Positions 36,380-46,752 are shown, numbered from the stretch's first letter. The stretch is 54,100 bases of DNA from Akkermansiaceae bacterium (GCA_025363295.1 JANYEC010000097.1:1-54100), one strand, 5' to 3'. Notes: generated from the letters alone by a model not told the origin. Made by a program: numbers and translations.

Positions 36380-37210
36380 GTGACAGTCGCCTCGGAAATC
36401 ACCCGCAAGGCCAAGTCGAATCTGGCCTTCGCCCTGAAAATCCTGCCACGCGAACGGCGGGAAGATATGGTGATTTTCTATGCGTTCTGCCGGACGATGG
36501 ATGATCTAGCAGATGATCCGGGCATGTCTTCGGAAAAGCGTATCGAACTTTTGCAGAGTTGGAAAAACGGCCTACTTTTCGGTTTTGCCGCGCCCGATGA
36601 ATTTCAGAGCGAAGTCACCAGCCTGAGGGACCGCCACCAAATTCCGAATGATTTGTTAGTCGCCATTATCGATGGCTGCCAGATGGATGTCCATCCGCAG
36701 CGATTTGGGACATGGCGAGATTTATCCGGCTACATCTGGAGAGTCGCCTGCGCCGTAGGGCTCGTTTCTATTAGACTCTTTGGCTGCAAAGATCCCGGAT
36801 CAGAGCGTTACGCGGTGGCCCTCGGCCATGCACTCCAGCTAACGAACATCCTGCGCGATATCGCAGAGGATCTCACGAACGGGCAGCGCATCTATCTGCC
36901 ACTGTCAGATCTTGCACAATTCCACTACACCGAGCAGGACCTGATCGCCCATGTGCGCGACGAGCGTTTCCTGAATCTGATGGCTTTCGAGGCAGACCGG
37001 GCAGAAGGCTATTTCAAAGAGGCTGCCGCGGCGCTACCAGCCTCCGATCGGGAAGCTCTGGTTCCGGCGCGGATCATGGGAGAAATCTACCATGTATTAT
37101 TAGAAAAAATGCGGAGCGGCCATTTTGAGGTCTTTAAAAAACGCTACAGCGTCTCGAAAGCGCGCAAATTGACGATTCTTTCAAAGCATCTCATGGCACG
37201 ATCCTCCTGA
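36380..37210 (+). CDS. Squalene/phytoene synthase family protein
   Basis: The 276-residue enzyme couples two prenyl diphosphates head to head. The first Asp-rich motif is MDDLADD (residues 40-46) and the second is LTNILRDIAEDLTNGQRIYLP, the usual NxxRDxxED form. GYIWRVACAVGLVS is also typical. It could make presqualene diphosphate (HpnD-like) or phytoene; the motifs do not separate these. The start is GTG at 36380, four bases after the lepB stop, so co-translation is likely. No other hopanoid or carotenoid gene lies next to it. Confidence 0.88.
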   Translation: MTVASEITRKAKSNLAFALKILPRERREDMVIFYAFCRTMDDLADDPGMSSEKRIELLQSWKNGLLFGFAAPDEFQSEVTSLRDRHQIPNDLLVAIIDGCQMDVHPQRFGTWRDLSGYIWRVACAVGLVSIRLFGCKDPGSERYAVALGHALQLTNILRDIAEDLTNGQRIYLPLSDLAQFHYTEQDLIAHVRDERFLNLMAFEADRAEGYFKEAAAALPASDREALVPARIMGEIYHVLLEKMRSGHFEVFKKRYSVSKARKLTILSKHLMARSS

Positions 37211-37248
37211 GTCGAATAGAAGTTCAACAACCCACGTCCCAACAGCCC

Positions 37249-37587
37249 ATGTCGAAACTTTCAATCGCCGCAGTCGTGACCTGTTTTTCATCGCTGGTGG
37301 CTTGCATTCCACCCGACTTACCGCCCGCCCGCTTTCATCCGAACCCTCCGTATCCGCCGACTCCCGTCGACACTTACAGACAACCCAGCGACGTCGCACC
37401 ACCCGAAGAGCGATCCCCAGCGCCCACTCCTCCGGGGATCGGCGGCTACCCAACCGCCACTCGCACGACGAACCCGAATCAAGTTCTCAGCCCCTACGAG
37501 CCCTTTAACGTCATCGACGTGGAAGGATTCAAAACCGGCCAACTCGCAAGAGACCCGTCGAATCAAAAGATTTTCCGGATTCCGTAA
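37249..37587 (+). CDS. Small Pro-rich lipoprotein
   Basis: The 112-residue protein has a lipoprotein signal peptide with lipobox LVAC at residues 16-19 (VVTCFSSLVACIPP). The mature part is very rich in Pro (PPDLPPARFHPNPPYPPTP). It ends with a conserved-looking segment, YEPFNVIDVEGFKTGQLARDPSNQKIFRIP-like, split here as NVIDVEGFKTGQLA and DPSNQKIFRIP. Such small proteins occur in this phylum beside envelope genes. Function unknown. Confidence 0.75.
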   Translation: MSKLSIAAVVTCFSSLVACIPPDLPPARFHPNPPYPPTPVDTYRQPSDVAPPEERSPAPTPPGIGGYPTATRTTNPNQVLSPYEPFNVIDVEGFKTGQLARDPSNQKIFRIP

Positions 37588-37627
37588 ACTGCTAGATCTT
37601 AAGAACGAGAACGGTTCGTCCGCCCAA

Positions 37628-38021
37628 GTGAACAGCGGCAGCGACGGCCACGACAGCGCCTTCAATTCCCACCCAGAGTGTCGAAATCGACATGGCCGAC
37701 CACCCGGACGGGATCTACCACTACACCTCGGTCAACATCCCGTCCGGCGTCACCGTGACCTTCAAGCCAAACGCTGCGAACACGCCGGTGGTGTGGCTGG
37801 TGCAAGGGAATTGTGTGATTAGTTGAACGCTAGACACATGCGCCCTAGGTCAGAATGGGGGCTCCGGCGGCTTTGCAGGAGGTAATGGGGGGCCCTCTGG
37901 ATCTCAAGGTCAAGGACCTGGCGGTGGTGCGCAGGGTTCCGGGGGCGGTTACGCTACGAAAGATGGTTCAGGCAAAGCCTTAACTTACGGCAACAAATAC
38001 ATACTCCCCTTAAACCTCTAA
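37628..38021 (+). pseudogene. Broken gene of a Gly-rich exported protein family
   Basis: Three pieces of one protein can be read. SGSDGHDSAFN is in one frame. After a frameshift near 37668 the next piece is VEIDMADHPDGIYHYTSVNI, followed by TVTFKPNAANTPVVWLVQGN and CVIS. After an in-frame TGA (where the family would have Gly), TLDTCALGQNGGSGGFAGGN continues to YGNKYILPLNL and a TAA. I recognise the style of this family from planctomycete/verrucomicrobial proteins that continue with LPLxGGSGGG. The end is therefore also truncated. The gene is inactivated; it lies directly before a transposase remnant, which fits local decay. Confidence 0.75.
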
Positions 38022-38099
38022 TCCGCAGTTGAGATTGAGTATGGAAGCGCGAGTGCTTATCGTAAGGGCGTTTGAAAACGAAAATCAACGCACCACGGG

Positions 38100-38116
38100 T
38101 TCACCCAACGGGTGAA
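38100..38116. other. Perfect hairpin in the 190-base gap before the transposase remnant
   Basis: The arms TTCACCC (38100-38106) and GGGTGAA (38110-38116) flank AAC. No T run follows, so it is not a clear terminator; it may be a trace of an element end. Otherwise I see no gene in 38022-38212. Confidence 0.3.
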
Positions 38117-38212
38117 GGACAACTGGATTTCAAATTCCTGCCTGCGGGCGGGCAATTTCACCTACGCGGCAGTGACGAGGCGCTTACGCCGTATGGCGGA
38201 TTGGTGGCGTGA

Positions 38213-39038
38213 GATCACTTTCTGGAGCGCTGTGGCGTGATCACCGAGCTTGCCGCAAACTACCCCTTGCCACACCGTATCCGCCTCAACCGTGGCGACA
38301 TCGGCTTCGGTCAGGAAGCCATCATGACCTGAAACGAACAAGGCAACGGCAAGCGTCCATCCTTCCTCTTCAAACTCAAGCTCACCGCCAACGTCAAAAA
38401 AGCCATCGCCGCCGTCCACTGGGACGACTGGCAGGGCAAATCCAACGAAGGACTCGGGCAACTCGCCGAAATCAAACTCAAGCTCACCGGCTGGAGTTGC
38501 GAGCGCCGCGTGATCGTGGAGCGCACGCTCAAACCACTCAACGCAAGTCCGCAAGGAAGCTTCTGGCGGCAGTGCAAAGAAGACTTCGGCGCGTATGTCA
38601 CCAATCTAACACCCGAAGAGGCCGACGCGTTTCAGATCGTTCAACTCTACCGTCAGCGGGCGGATGCCGAAAACGTCTTTGACGAACTCAAGAACCAATG
38701 GGGCTTCGCCGGATTCTGCTCACAAAAGGCAGCAGTGAGCCAGAGTTCGGCACGCCTGCTGTTGTTAGTTTACAATTTGTGGAGCCTATTTATGCGGGTG
38801 CTCAAAAACCAAGGCGATCAAAAGTCGTTACGAACTGCTGCTCATCCCCACCAAAATGGTGCTGAGCGGACGGCGGAAAATCGTCAAACTGGCGGTTGGC
38901 AGCAAGTTTGCCAGCTTCCTTAAGCAAGCCTACCAACGACTTGAGCCATGGCTGAGCCGAACTGCGCCGCAGTTGAATCTAACCATGGGCAAAGCCCCGC
39001 CGTGGCTGCTGTTTGACCCTAGCCAAACCACCTCGTAA
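38213..39038 (+). pseudogene. Transposase remnant (IS1380/IS4-like DDE family)
   Basis: The reading frame begins inside the conserved part: ERCGVITELAANYPLP, then LNRGDIGFGQEAIMT. It is broken by TGA at 38330-38332, probably from TGG. It continues with FLFKLKLTANVKKAIAAV and QLYRQRADAENVFDELKNQW, the Y-x2-R-x3-E-N-x-F-x-E-L-K motif with catalytic Glu, and with LLLVYNLWSLFMR. A frameshift between 38801 and 38822 moves the end (KSRYELLLIPTKM, LAVGSKFASFLKQA, WLLFDPSQTTS) to another frame. The N-terminal third is missing and no terminal inverted repeats were found, so the element is dead. Confidence 0.85.
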
Positions 39039-39167
39039 GCCGTCACCTGACCAACTTGTGTACCCCTCCGCCTTCCAACTGCGGGTTTTAGGATGACTCG
39101 CAATTCTCGGCGAGGGCGCCGAGAACCACACGCGTGGGCGCGCGTGCTCCCCATTGGAACACCACGC

Positions 39168-39203
39168 AAAAACACCCGCTGCGGATGAACCGTGGCGGGT
39201 GTT
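39168..39203 (-). terminator. Rho-independent terminator of the ATP synthase operon
   Basis: The arms AACACCCGC (39171-39179) and GCGGGTGTT (39195-39203) form a perfect 9-bp stem with a 15-base loop, itself able to pair in part. Read on the minus strand the stem runs into a T tract (A run 39168-39172 on the plus strand). It is located 25 bases after the atpC stop. Confidence 0.82.
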
Positions 39204-39227
39204 AGAAGATTCAATCAACGGGGAAGC

Positions 39228-39641
39228 TCAGTGGCGGCCTCTGCGCTTGATACTGATCGCGGCAGTGGCCTTGGCAATGTTCCCTTGCAGATAGGCGACC
39301 TCTTCGGCATCGAGACTGTGATCCACGGAAGCCAGCTTCTCTTGCGCACGCTTGATCCCAGCTTCGGCGCGGGCGATGTCGATCTCCGCCTCGCCAAGCG
39401 CCATGTCCGTGAGGACAACCACCTTGGTTTGAGTGATTTCGGCAAAGCCTGAACCGATCGCGAGGGGCACTTCCTGGCCGTTGTGCAGGTAGTGCAGAAT
39501 CCCTGCCTGCAGCGCGGTAACGAGTCCGGCGTGCATGGGTAAGATTCCCATCTCACCGTCCGCTCCGGGCAGATAGACGTTGTCCACAAGGCCAGAGAAA
39601 ATGCTTTTCTCAGGGGTGACAATATCGAGATGAAGAGGCAT
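39228..39641 (-). CDS. atpC: F-ATPase subunit epsilon
   Basis: The 137-residue protein has the N-terminal beta-barrel domain (MPLHLDIVTPEKSIFSG, VYLPGADGEMGILPMHAGLV) and the C-terminal helical hairpin (IDIARAEAGIKRAQEKLA). It is the rotor-stalk subunit and regulates hydrolysis. It is the last gene of the operon; a 35-base AT-rich spacer with a 16-base palindrome separates it from atpD. Confidence 0.95.
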   Translation of the reverse strand: MPLHLDIVTPEKSIFSGLVDNVYLPGADGEMGILPMHAGLVTALQAGILHYLHNGQEVPLAIGSGFAEITQTKVVVLTDMALGEAEIDIARAEAGIKRAQEKLASVDHSLDAEEVAYLQGNIAKATAAISIKRRGRH

Positions 39642-39653
39642 TTTGGATTTGAG

Positions 39654-39669
39654 ATTTGAAATTTCAAAT
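39654..39669. repeat. AT-rich 16-base palindrome between atpC and atpD
   Basis: ATTTGAAATTTCAAAT is a perfect palindrome within a spacer made of repeated TTTGA/ATTTG words (39642-39676). It may form a small hairpin in the mRNA or be another kind of spacer repeat. It is too short to judge function. Confidence 0.4.
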
Positions 39670-39676
39670 TTGAAGT

Positions 39677-41194
<1,518 letters not shown>

Positions 41195-41200
41195 TTAGAA

Positions 41201-42046
41201 TCATTCCATGGCCTTCATGGCCGTCGTAATTTCAAGAAGCTCAGAGGTGATGGCACCTTGGCGGAGTTTGTTGTATTCGAGCGTGAGTTCCTTGATGAAC
41301 TTCTTCGCGTTGTCGGTGGCGGCCTTCATGGCGACCATCCGCGCGGAGTGCTCGGATGCGCGAGCTTCCATGAGTGCTTGGAAGACTTTGAAGTTAATGT
41401 ATAGCGGCAGAATCGCGCTCAAAACATCGGCAGGCGACGGCTCGAAAAGAAAATCGTTCGTCGCAGTGGCCTCTGCATGATCCGCCGGTGGCACGACCGG
41501 CAATAGCTGGACGACTTCTGGCACTTGGCTGAGCGTGTTAACGAAACGGGTGTAGGCAACGGAAACCTTGTCGTAGTTTCCCTCAAGGAACTGACGGGAG
41601 AGCAAGGTGGAAATCGCACGGGCATCCGAAAACGGAACCGGATCTTTCACCGAAAAATCAGCAATCACCTTGCGACCCAGCTTCTCCATCGCGATGCGCA
41701 GCTTGCGGCCAACTGTAACATAATCCGCATCCGGCGAAGATTGCGCGCGGATGGCACGGGCGAGGTTCGTATTGATCGGGCCGCAGAGGCCCTTATCCGT
41801 GGAAATGATAAGGATGAGCTCGCGGCTGCCAGTGCGCTTTTCTAGCAGCGCATGGGTCGCATCGCTAAAGCCCTCGCTGATGTCTTGGAGGACGCCGTTA
41901 AGTTGCTTCGAATAAGCACGCCCGGCGATGGCCTGGTCTTGCGCCTTCTTCATCTTCGCCGCAGCGACAAGCTGCATCGCGCGAGTGATCTGCGCGGTGT
42001 TTTTAACCGACTTGATGCGCCGGCGGATGTCGCGGAGGTTGGCCAT
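41201..42046 (-). CDS. atpG: F-ATPase subunit gamma
   Basis: The 281-residue protein has the two terminal coiled-coil helices: MANLRDIRRRIKSVKNTAQI at the start and the signature ITSELLEITTAMKAME at the end. The middle has the Rossmann-like ISTDKGLCGPINTN. It is the central rotor shaft that couples ring rotation to the beta subunits. Confidence 0.96.
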   Translation of the reverse strand: MANLRDIRRRIKSVKNTAQITRAMQLVAAAKMKKAQDQAIAGRAYSKQLNGVLQDISEGFSDATHALLEKRTGSRELILIISTDKGLCGPINTNLARAIRAQSSPDADYVTVGRKLRIAMEKLGRKVIADFSVKDPVPFSDARAISTLLSRQFLEGNYDKVSVAYTRFVNTLSQVPEVVQLLPVVPPADHAEATATNDFLFEPSPADVLSAILPLYINFKVFQALMEARASEHSARMVAMKAATDNAKKFIKELTLEYNKLRQGAITSELLEITTAMKAME

Positions 42047-42060
42047 GTTATAAAGAGTGT

Positions 42061-42084
42061 AGAATCAAGAATCCAGAATCAAGG
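42061..42084. repeat. AGAATCAAG-type element between atpA and atpG
   Basis: AGAATCAAGAATCCAGAATC followed by AAGG is almost the same as the left arm at 35030-35065. It fills about half of the 51-base atpA-atpG spacer, followed by a purine-rich stretch before the atpA stop codon. A dispersed spacer element is the best description. Confidence 0.55.
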
Positions 42085-42097
42085 AAGAGGAGGAGGA

Positions 42098-43639
42098 TTA
42101 TTTCCAACTCTTTTTGAAATCTTCGACGCCTTGTTTGACGGCTTCGACCATTTCTTTGTCCTTCTTGAGATCCGGCTTTTCGTTGCGGATTTTATCGAGA
42201 AGATCACCTTTGCGGGTGTTGAAGAAATCACCGAGAGCGGCTTGGAAACGTTTCACGTCGGAGACGGCGACATCATCGAAGTAACCGTTCTGCATCGCGA
42301 ACAGATAGATGGACTCCATCTCCATCGCGAGCGGGCTATATTGATTTTGCTTGAAGAGCTCAACGATCCGGGCACCGCGGTCAAGTTTCTTCTTGGTGGA
42401 GGCATCAAGGTCGGAACCGAACTGAGCGAAGGCTTGAAGTTCGCGATACTGAGCAAGGTCAAGCTTGGTGGTGCCGGCAACGGACTTAATCGTCTTCGTT
42501 TGGCAAGCCGAACCCACACGGGACACCGAGAGACCGACGGAAATGGCAGGGCGGATGCCTTGATAGAAAAGGTCAGTTTCCAGATAGATTTGTCCGTCGG
42601 TGATGGAAATCACGTTCGTCGGGATGTAAGCGGAAACGTCGCCAGCCTGCGTTTCGATGATCGGCAAGGCGGTGAGCGAACCACCACCGGCAGCTTCGGA
42701 TAGACGGGCGGAGCGCTCCAGCAAGCGGCTGTGGAGATAGAACACGTCACCTGGATAAGCTTCGCGACCGGAGGGGCGGCGGAGAATCAGGGAAACTTGG
42801 CGATAGGCGACGGCATGCTTGGAAAGGTCATCGAATACGATCAAACAATCCTTGCCCTGATCCATGAAGTATTCGGCGATGGCGCAACCGGCGTAAGGAG
42901 CGAGATACTGCATGGCAGCGGCGTCCGAAGCAGATGCGGAAACGATCGTGGTGTATTCCATGGCACCGGCGTCATCGAGGATCTTTTGAATCCGGGCGAC
43001 GTTAGAGAGCTTCTGGCCGATGGCGACGTAGATGCAATAGAGGGGCTTGTGATTGAGAAGCTTGCCATTTTCCGCAGCCTTGTTCTGTTGGGCTTGAGAA
43101 ATAATGGTGTCCACGGCGATGGTGGTCTTGCCGGTGGAGCGGTCACCAATGATGAGCTCCCGTTGGCCACGGCCCACGGGGATCATCGCGTCGATGGACA
43201 TGATGCCGGTTTGCACGGGAACGGAAACGGACTTCCGCTTGATGATGCCCGGTGCGATTTTTTCCATCGGATAGAAAGCGGCGGCGGCGATCTCGCCCTT
43301 GCCGTCGATCGGAGCGCCGAGGGCGTTGACCACGCGGCCGAGGACGGCTTCGCCCACGGGAACGGAGAGGAGTTTGCCAGTAGTGCGGCATTCGTCGCCT
43401 TCTTTGACAGCGGCGTAGTCACCGAGGAGCACGACTCCGACTTCGCTTTCTTCGAGGTTGAGTGCCATTCCGGTGACACCGCCACCGAATTCGATCATCT
43501 CGTTAAGCATCACGTCGGAGAGACCTTCGACTTTAGCCACGCCGTCTCCGACTTGGCGGACCGTGCCGACGTTAGTTTTTGCGACGGAGGAAGTGATTCC
43601 GGCGATTTGTTGTTCGAGTTCCTGGAGGATGCTGCTCAT
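42098..43639 (-). CDS. atpA: F-ATPase subunit alpha
   Basis: The 513-residue protein has the P-loop GDRSTGKT, the [18 protein letters not shown]alker B region, and [20 protein letters not shown] with the arginine-finger neighbourhood ([11 protein letters not shown]). It binds nucleotide at the non-catalytic sites of F1. The complete length and standard motifs indicate a functional subunit. Confidence 0.97.
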   Translation of the reverse strand: MSSILQELEQQIAGITSSVAKTNVGTVRQVGDGVAKVEGLSDVMLNEMIEFGGGVTGMALNLEESEVGVVLLGDYAAVKEGDECRTTGKLLSVPVGEAVLGRVVNALGAPIDGKGEIAAAAFYPMEKIAPGIIKRKSVSVPVQTGIMSIDAMIPVGRGQRELIIGDRSTGKTTIAVDTIISQAQQNKAAENGKLLNHKPLYCIYVAIGQKLSNVARIQKILDDAGAMEYTTIVSASASDAAAMQYLAPYAGCAIAEYFMDQGKDCLIVFDDLSKHAVAYRQVSLILRRPSGREAYPGDVFYLHSRLLERSARLSEAAGGGSLTALPIIETQAGDVSAYIPTNVISITDGQIYLETDLFYQGIRPAISVGLSVSRVGSACQTKTIKSVAGTTKLDLAQYRELQAFAQFGSDLDASTKKKLDRGARIVELFKQNQYSPLAMEMESIYLFAMQNGYFDDVAVSDVKRFQAALGDFFNTRKGDLLDKIRNEKPDLKKDKEMVEAVKQGVEDFKKSWK

Positions 43640-43689
43640 AAGAAAAGTTTGCGAGTGATCGAGATTAGGGGTTCAGCAAGAGGTAAATG

Positions 43690-44082
43690 TTAGAATGCTT
43701 CGGCAAGGCGATCGAGGCGGCCTTTGACGGAGCCATCGAAAACATCGTTGCCAACGCGGATGCGAAGGCCGCCGATGAGGGCGGGTGTGGTCTGATAGGA
43801 AATCACAAGGTCCGCCCCGTATTGTTGCGCAAGACCGGCGACAACGCGTTGTTGAGTCGCAGAATCGAGTGCCACCGCGCTCTCCACGGTCACTTGGCGT
43901 CGCTCGATTTCGAGTCGGGTCAAGCGTTGGATGGCGACGAGTATGGCGCGATAATCACGTGGCTTCGCTTCGATCAAACGGGAAATCACCGTGCGCAGTT
44001 TTGCCTCTTCAAGACGGCCGTCCGTTTGGCAAAGCCCGAAGAGTCGGCGGGCGGAGGCGGCAGCGGCTTTGGAAATTTTCAT
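43690..44082 (-). CDS. atpH: F-ATPase subunit delta, short form
   Basis: The 130-residue protein is found between atpF and atpA, the usual atpH place. Its C-terminal part has LISYQ-like and TPALIGGLRIRVGNDVFDGS, the delta/OSCP signature, and GRLDRLAEAF. The usual length is about 180 residues, so the N-terminal helical domain seems reduced. An upstream in-frame extension is limited because the atpF stop is 23 bases upstream. It would link the peripheral stalk to F1. Confidence 0.85.
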   Translation of the reverse strand: MKISKAAAASARRLFGLCQTDGRLEEAKLRTVISRLIEAKPRDYRAILVAIQRLTRLEIERRQVTVESAVALDSATQQRVVAGLAQQYGADLVISYQTTPALIGGLRIRVGNDVFDGSVKGRLDRLAEAF

Positions 44083-44105
44083 GGCGGCGTAAAACGAGGA
44101 ATCTA

Positions 44106-44648
44106 TCAGCTTTCGACACTGGTGAGCGCAGCTTCGTTGATGCGCTTCTGGTCGTCGGAAGTGAGGATCTTGCCAGTGACCTGCGTGGTAGTCGCAGCAA
44201 CGAGGCGCCCGAATTCACGCTTCAATTCAAGACTGAGACGATCACGGTCAGCCTTGGCAGCAGCTTCAGCTTTGGAAATAATTTGCTTCGCTTGTGCGAG
44301 AGCTTCTTGAGCGCTTTGCTCGGAAAGCGTCGTTGCGCCGTGCATGGCTTCGTTAATAAGGCGCACGGCTTCTTGATTCGCTTTGGCAATCGCCTCAGCA
44401 GTGGTTTTTTCCGCTTCTGCGAGCTGTTTTTCGATCTGTTGGAGCTTGTTCTCACCCTCAGCGATGCGGTTGCGACGTTCTTCGAGAATGGCTTGGACCG
44501 GGCCGAAAGCGAATTTTTTCAGGATGACGATCACCAAGATGAAATTAACCACCTGCGCGATGAAAAATGGCATATTCAGCCCGAAGGTCTTTTGGATGTT
44601 TTCCAAAACTCCAGGATTTTCGGCGGCAGTGGCAAGCAAGGTGATCAT
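44106..44648 (-). CDS. atpF: F-ATPase subunit b
   Basis: The 180-residue protein has one membrane helix (MPFFIAQVVNFILVIVILKKFAF) and then a long amphipathic coiled coil (RRNRIAEGENKLQQIEKQLAE and onward). It is the peripheral stalk. I prefer the ATG giving MITLLATAAENPG; a start 12 codons further up (44684) is open but includes an unlikely Cys/Phe-rich lead. Confidence 0.92.
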   Translation of the reverse strand: MITLLATAAENPGVLENIQKTFGLNMPFFIAQVVNFILVIVILKKFAFGPVQAILEERRNRIAEGENKLQQIEKQLAEAEKTTAEAIAKANQEAVRLINEAMHGATTLSEQSAQEALAQAKQIISKAEAAAKADRDRLSLELKREFGRLVAATTTQVTGKILTSDDQKRINEAALTSVES

Positions 44649-44714
44649 GTCGTGAAAAATTTCGTAAAAAGGGATGCCACACACGCTGAAAGGCAGCGCG
44701 TGCGGCGGTAATAC

Positions 44715-44909
44715 TTAGAACGGCACGGCGAATGCTGAGAGGATGAAGATACCTTCAATAAGAGCCGCGAGAATAATCGCGATCACGAGGATCGGGGTCG
44801 CTGCGCCTGGGTTACGGCCAGTCGCTTCTGCGGCCTTGGAGCCGAGAATACCGATACCGATTCCGCCACCGAGAGCGGCGAGTGCTACTGCAAATGCTTT
44901 AGTAAACAT
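44715..44909 (-). CDS. atpE: F-ATPase subunit c (rotor ring)
   Basis: The 64-residue hairpin protein has a glycine-rich first helix (ALGGGIGIGILGSKAAEA), the polar loop GRNP, and the second helix with the ion-binding Glu in ALIEGIF. The residues expected for sodium-binding rings (Gln in helix 1 and Glu-Ser-Thr in helix 2) are absent: Ile is at the Gln place and Gly follows Glu. A proton-driven ring is therefore likely. Confidence 0.96.
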   Translation of the reverse strand: MFTKAFAVALAALGGGIGIGILGSKAAEATGRNPGAATPILVIAIILAALIEGIFILSAFAVPF

Positions 44910-44982
44910 GTTTAATTGTTGTTATGTTGTTGGGGTTTCCCACCGCCTCCACAGTCTTGCCATGGTCAAGCGGTCGAAAGGA

Positions 44983-45837
44983 TCAGTGATGTTCTTCCTC
45001 GCCGTGATCGCAGATCAGCTTGAGGAAAATCGCACAAAGAAGAGTGAAAACGAGGGCCTGGACGAAGCCGACGAGCAGCTCCATGAAGTAGAACGGCAAG
45101 GCCGGAAGCCACGAAAGATACAGTTGCAGACCCTTAGGAATCAGATTCATCAGCGATTCCATGGTTTGCTCACCACCATAAATGTTGCCGAAAAGACGGA
45201 AGGTGAGTGCCACCGGGCGGATCGCGATCGAGACCATTTCGAGGACGCCGACGAAGAGGAAAATCGGAATCATCATCACCAGCATGAGACCTTTAAAGCT
45301 ACCCTTTGGCGCGAAGATGTGCGCGAGGAAACCTTTCAAGTTATTCTCGGTGAGGGCCCAGTAGAACCAAAGAAGAGCAAAGCTGGAGGCCATCGCAGCC
45401 GTCATGTTAATATCCGCATTCGCTCCACGGAGGATTGGCGTGCCTCCATAGGTCAGCGTTCCTACAAATGGAATGAGTCCCAGATAGTTACTGACGAGGA
45501 TGAAGAAAAAGATCGACCCAAAAAACCAGAATGTCCGCTGGCCGAGATGCTTGCCCATCAGGCCGGTCAAAAAGTCATATAGCGACTCAATCGCCCACTC
45601 CGCGAAGTTTTGGAGACCGGCGGGAACCAATGCCATTTTTTTAGTGGCCATCTTGCAAAACAAAACGATCACGGCGACGGCAATCCACACCATAATGATC
45701 GAGTTGGTAATCGGCAGGGATTCGTGAAGACGTTGCGCGTTAAGCGGCAGCGCCTCATGCCCACCGTGCTCTTCCGCCGCGAAAGTAGAGAGCATCCCAA
45801 GAAGCCAGAAAATCGATGTGGAGAATAAGAATCGCAT
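44983..45837 (-). CDS. atpB: F-ATPase subunit a
   Basis: The 284-residue protein carries a cleavable-looking signal peptide (FSTSIFWLLGMLSTFAAEE) that many subunit a proteins lack. The helices with the essential Arg are in RPVALTFRLFGNIYGGE. The C-terminal helix (LVGFVQALVFTLLCAIFLKL) and a His/Glu tail follow. It forms the proton half-channels beside the c ring and is the first gene of the operon. No atpI or atpZ is found upstream. Confidence 0.95.
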   Translation of the reverse strand: MRFLFSTSIFWLLGMLSTFAAEEHGGHEALPLNAQRLHESLPITNSIIMVWIAVAVIVLFCKMATKKMALVPAGLQNFAEWAIESLYDFLTGLMGKHLGQRTFWFFGSIFFFILVSNYLGLIPFVGTLTYGGTPILRGANADINMTAAMASSFALLWFYWALTENNLKGFLAHIFAPKGSFKGLMLVMMIPIFLFVGVLEMVSIAIRPVALTFRLFGNIYGGEQTMESLMNLIPKGLQLYLSWLPALPFYFMELLVGFVQALVFTLLCAIFLKLICDHGEEEHH

Positions 45838-45870
45838 GCGAGAATCCCACTGACGTAGGGCGCGGGGTCT

Positions 45871-45897
45871 TTAATAGATCGCCGATACCCTCCGCAA
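45871..45897 (-). promoter_or_regulatory. Possible sigma-70 promoter of the ATP synthase operon
   Basis: On the minus strand TTGCGG (45897-45892) and TATTAA (45876-45871) are separated by 15 bases, slightly short. The start would be near 45864, giving a leader of about 27 bases before atpB. The CRP/FNR-like palindrome lies 8 bases upstream of the -35 box. Moderate confidence because of the spacing. Confidence 0.4.
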
Positions 45898-45904
45898 GAT
45901 CTAT

Positions 45905-45922
45905 TTGTGAAAAATTTCACAA
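45905..45922. promoter_or_regulatory. CRP/FNR-family operator upstream of atpB
   Basis: TTGTGAAA-AA-TTTCACAA is a perfect 18-base palindrome containing TGTGA-N6-TCACA, the exact half-site spacing of CRP/FNR-type regulators. It is 68 bases before the atpB start and upstream of the possible -35 box, a place for activation. The regulator itself is not in the window. Confidence 0.6.
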
Positions 45923-46060
45923 GGCCAATAAAGCCCACCATTTTAAAGGTCTGCCGCCGCATTCCAAGCGACCGTTAGCGCATGAGTTTTGCGATCACAG
46001 AGGGTATTTTACCTTGTTTTGAGTTTTTCGTTCCCCTGTCGAATTGAAGCCAAGCGACTG

Positions 46061-46099
46061 CCCCCTCATCGGGGGACTCTTCTCTCATTTGCAGGAGAG
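46061..46099. other. Two small hairpins in the 441-base gap between atpB and hup
   Basis: CCCCC-TCATC-GGGGG (46061-46075) and CTCTC-ATTTGCAG-GAGAG (46082-46099) stand about 180 bases before the hup start. They may be a leader structure or a factor-dependent terminator. The rest of 45838-46278 holds the atp operator and an AT-rich stretch with no recognisable gene; GCATCTAAC is repeated near 46109 and 46129. Confidence 0.3.
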
Positions 46100-46278
46100 C
46101 AAAGCCCATGCCATCTAACGAATATTGGCATCTAACACGGATTGCCATCCTCCGATTTTCGGAGCGCGCTACACCCGATGGCTACTTAAAGTCAAGCTGT
46201 CACTTTTTAAAAATCCCCGTGTTTTCAATAGATTTTCTCTTGCCAAGCCCCTAGCGCATTCGCACAAACGTCGCTGCC

Positions 46279-46554
46279 ATGAATAAAGCTGAACTCATTG
46301 AAGCCATCCAAGCCGCCCTCGGAAAAGACGCTACCAAGCGCGCTGCCGACGAAGCACTCGAAGCCGTTCTCTCTTCCATCGCCAAAGGCGTAAAGAAGGA
46401 CAAGAAAGTCCAAATCATCGGTTTCGGAACTTTCGAAGTCAAAAAGCGCGCCGCGCGCCAGGGCCGCAACCCGAAGACTGGGGAAGCCATGAAAATCGCC
46501 GCCTCCAAGTCGGTCGGTTTCAAGCCATCATCCGTGCTCAAGGGAAGTCTTTGA
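46279..46554 (+). CDS. hup: HU-family DNA-binding protein
   Basis: The 91-residue protein has the standard HU fold: MNKAELIEAIQAALGKDATK at the start, then IIGFGTFEVKKRAARQGRNP with the conserved Pro at the arm tip, and GEAMKIAASKSVGFKPS. It is a dimeric nucleoid protein that bends DNA. It is a single gene with its own terminator 46 bases after the stop. Confidence 0.96.
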   Translation: MNKAELIEAIQAALGKDATKRAADEALEAVLSSIAKGVKKDKKVQIIGFGTFEVKKRAARQGRNPKTGEAMKIAASKSVGFKPSSVLKGSL

Positions 46555-46599
46555 TTTCCAGAAAAGGTTCCAGCCTCTATCACCTATCATAAAAACCAA

Positions 46600-46628
46600 A
46601 AGACCTCGGCCACCCGGCCGGGGTTTTC
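46600..46628 (+). terminator. Rho-independent terminator of hup
   Basis: CCTCGGCC (46604-46611), loop ACCC, GGCCGGGG (46616-46623), with one G-T pair, followed by TTTTCTT. An A run before the stem could let it act in the other direction as well. Confidence 0.82.
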
Positions 46629-46752
46629 TTATTCATCCCGCGCGCTCCCGATCCTCCTTCAGCTTCAGTTCAGGCGTCCATTTTTTCAATTCCGCTGGCA
46701 ACTTCACCCCGCCTCCACTAAGGCCCGTCCCGGCACTTTCGCTCCACTCGCT

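Noticed and set aside
38162..38604. Minus-strand frames across the transposase remnant
   Set aside because: They are antisense to recognisable transposase motifs and carry no motif themselves.
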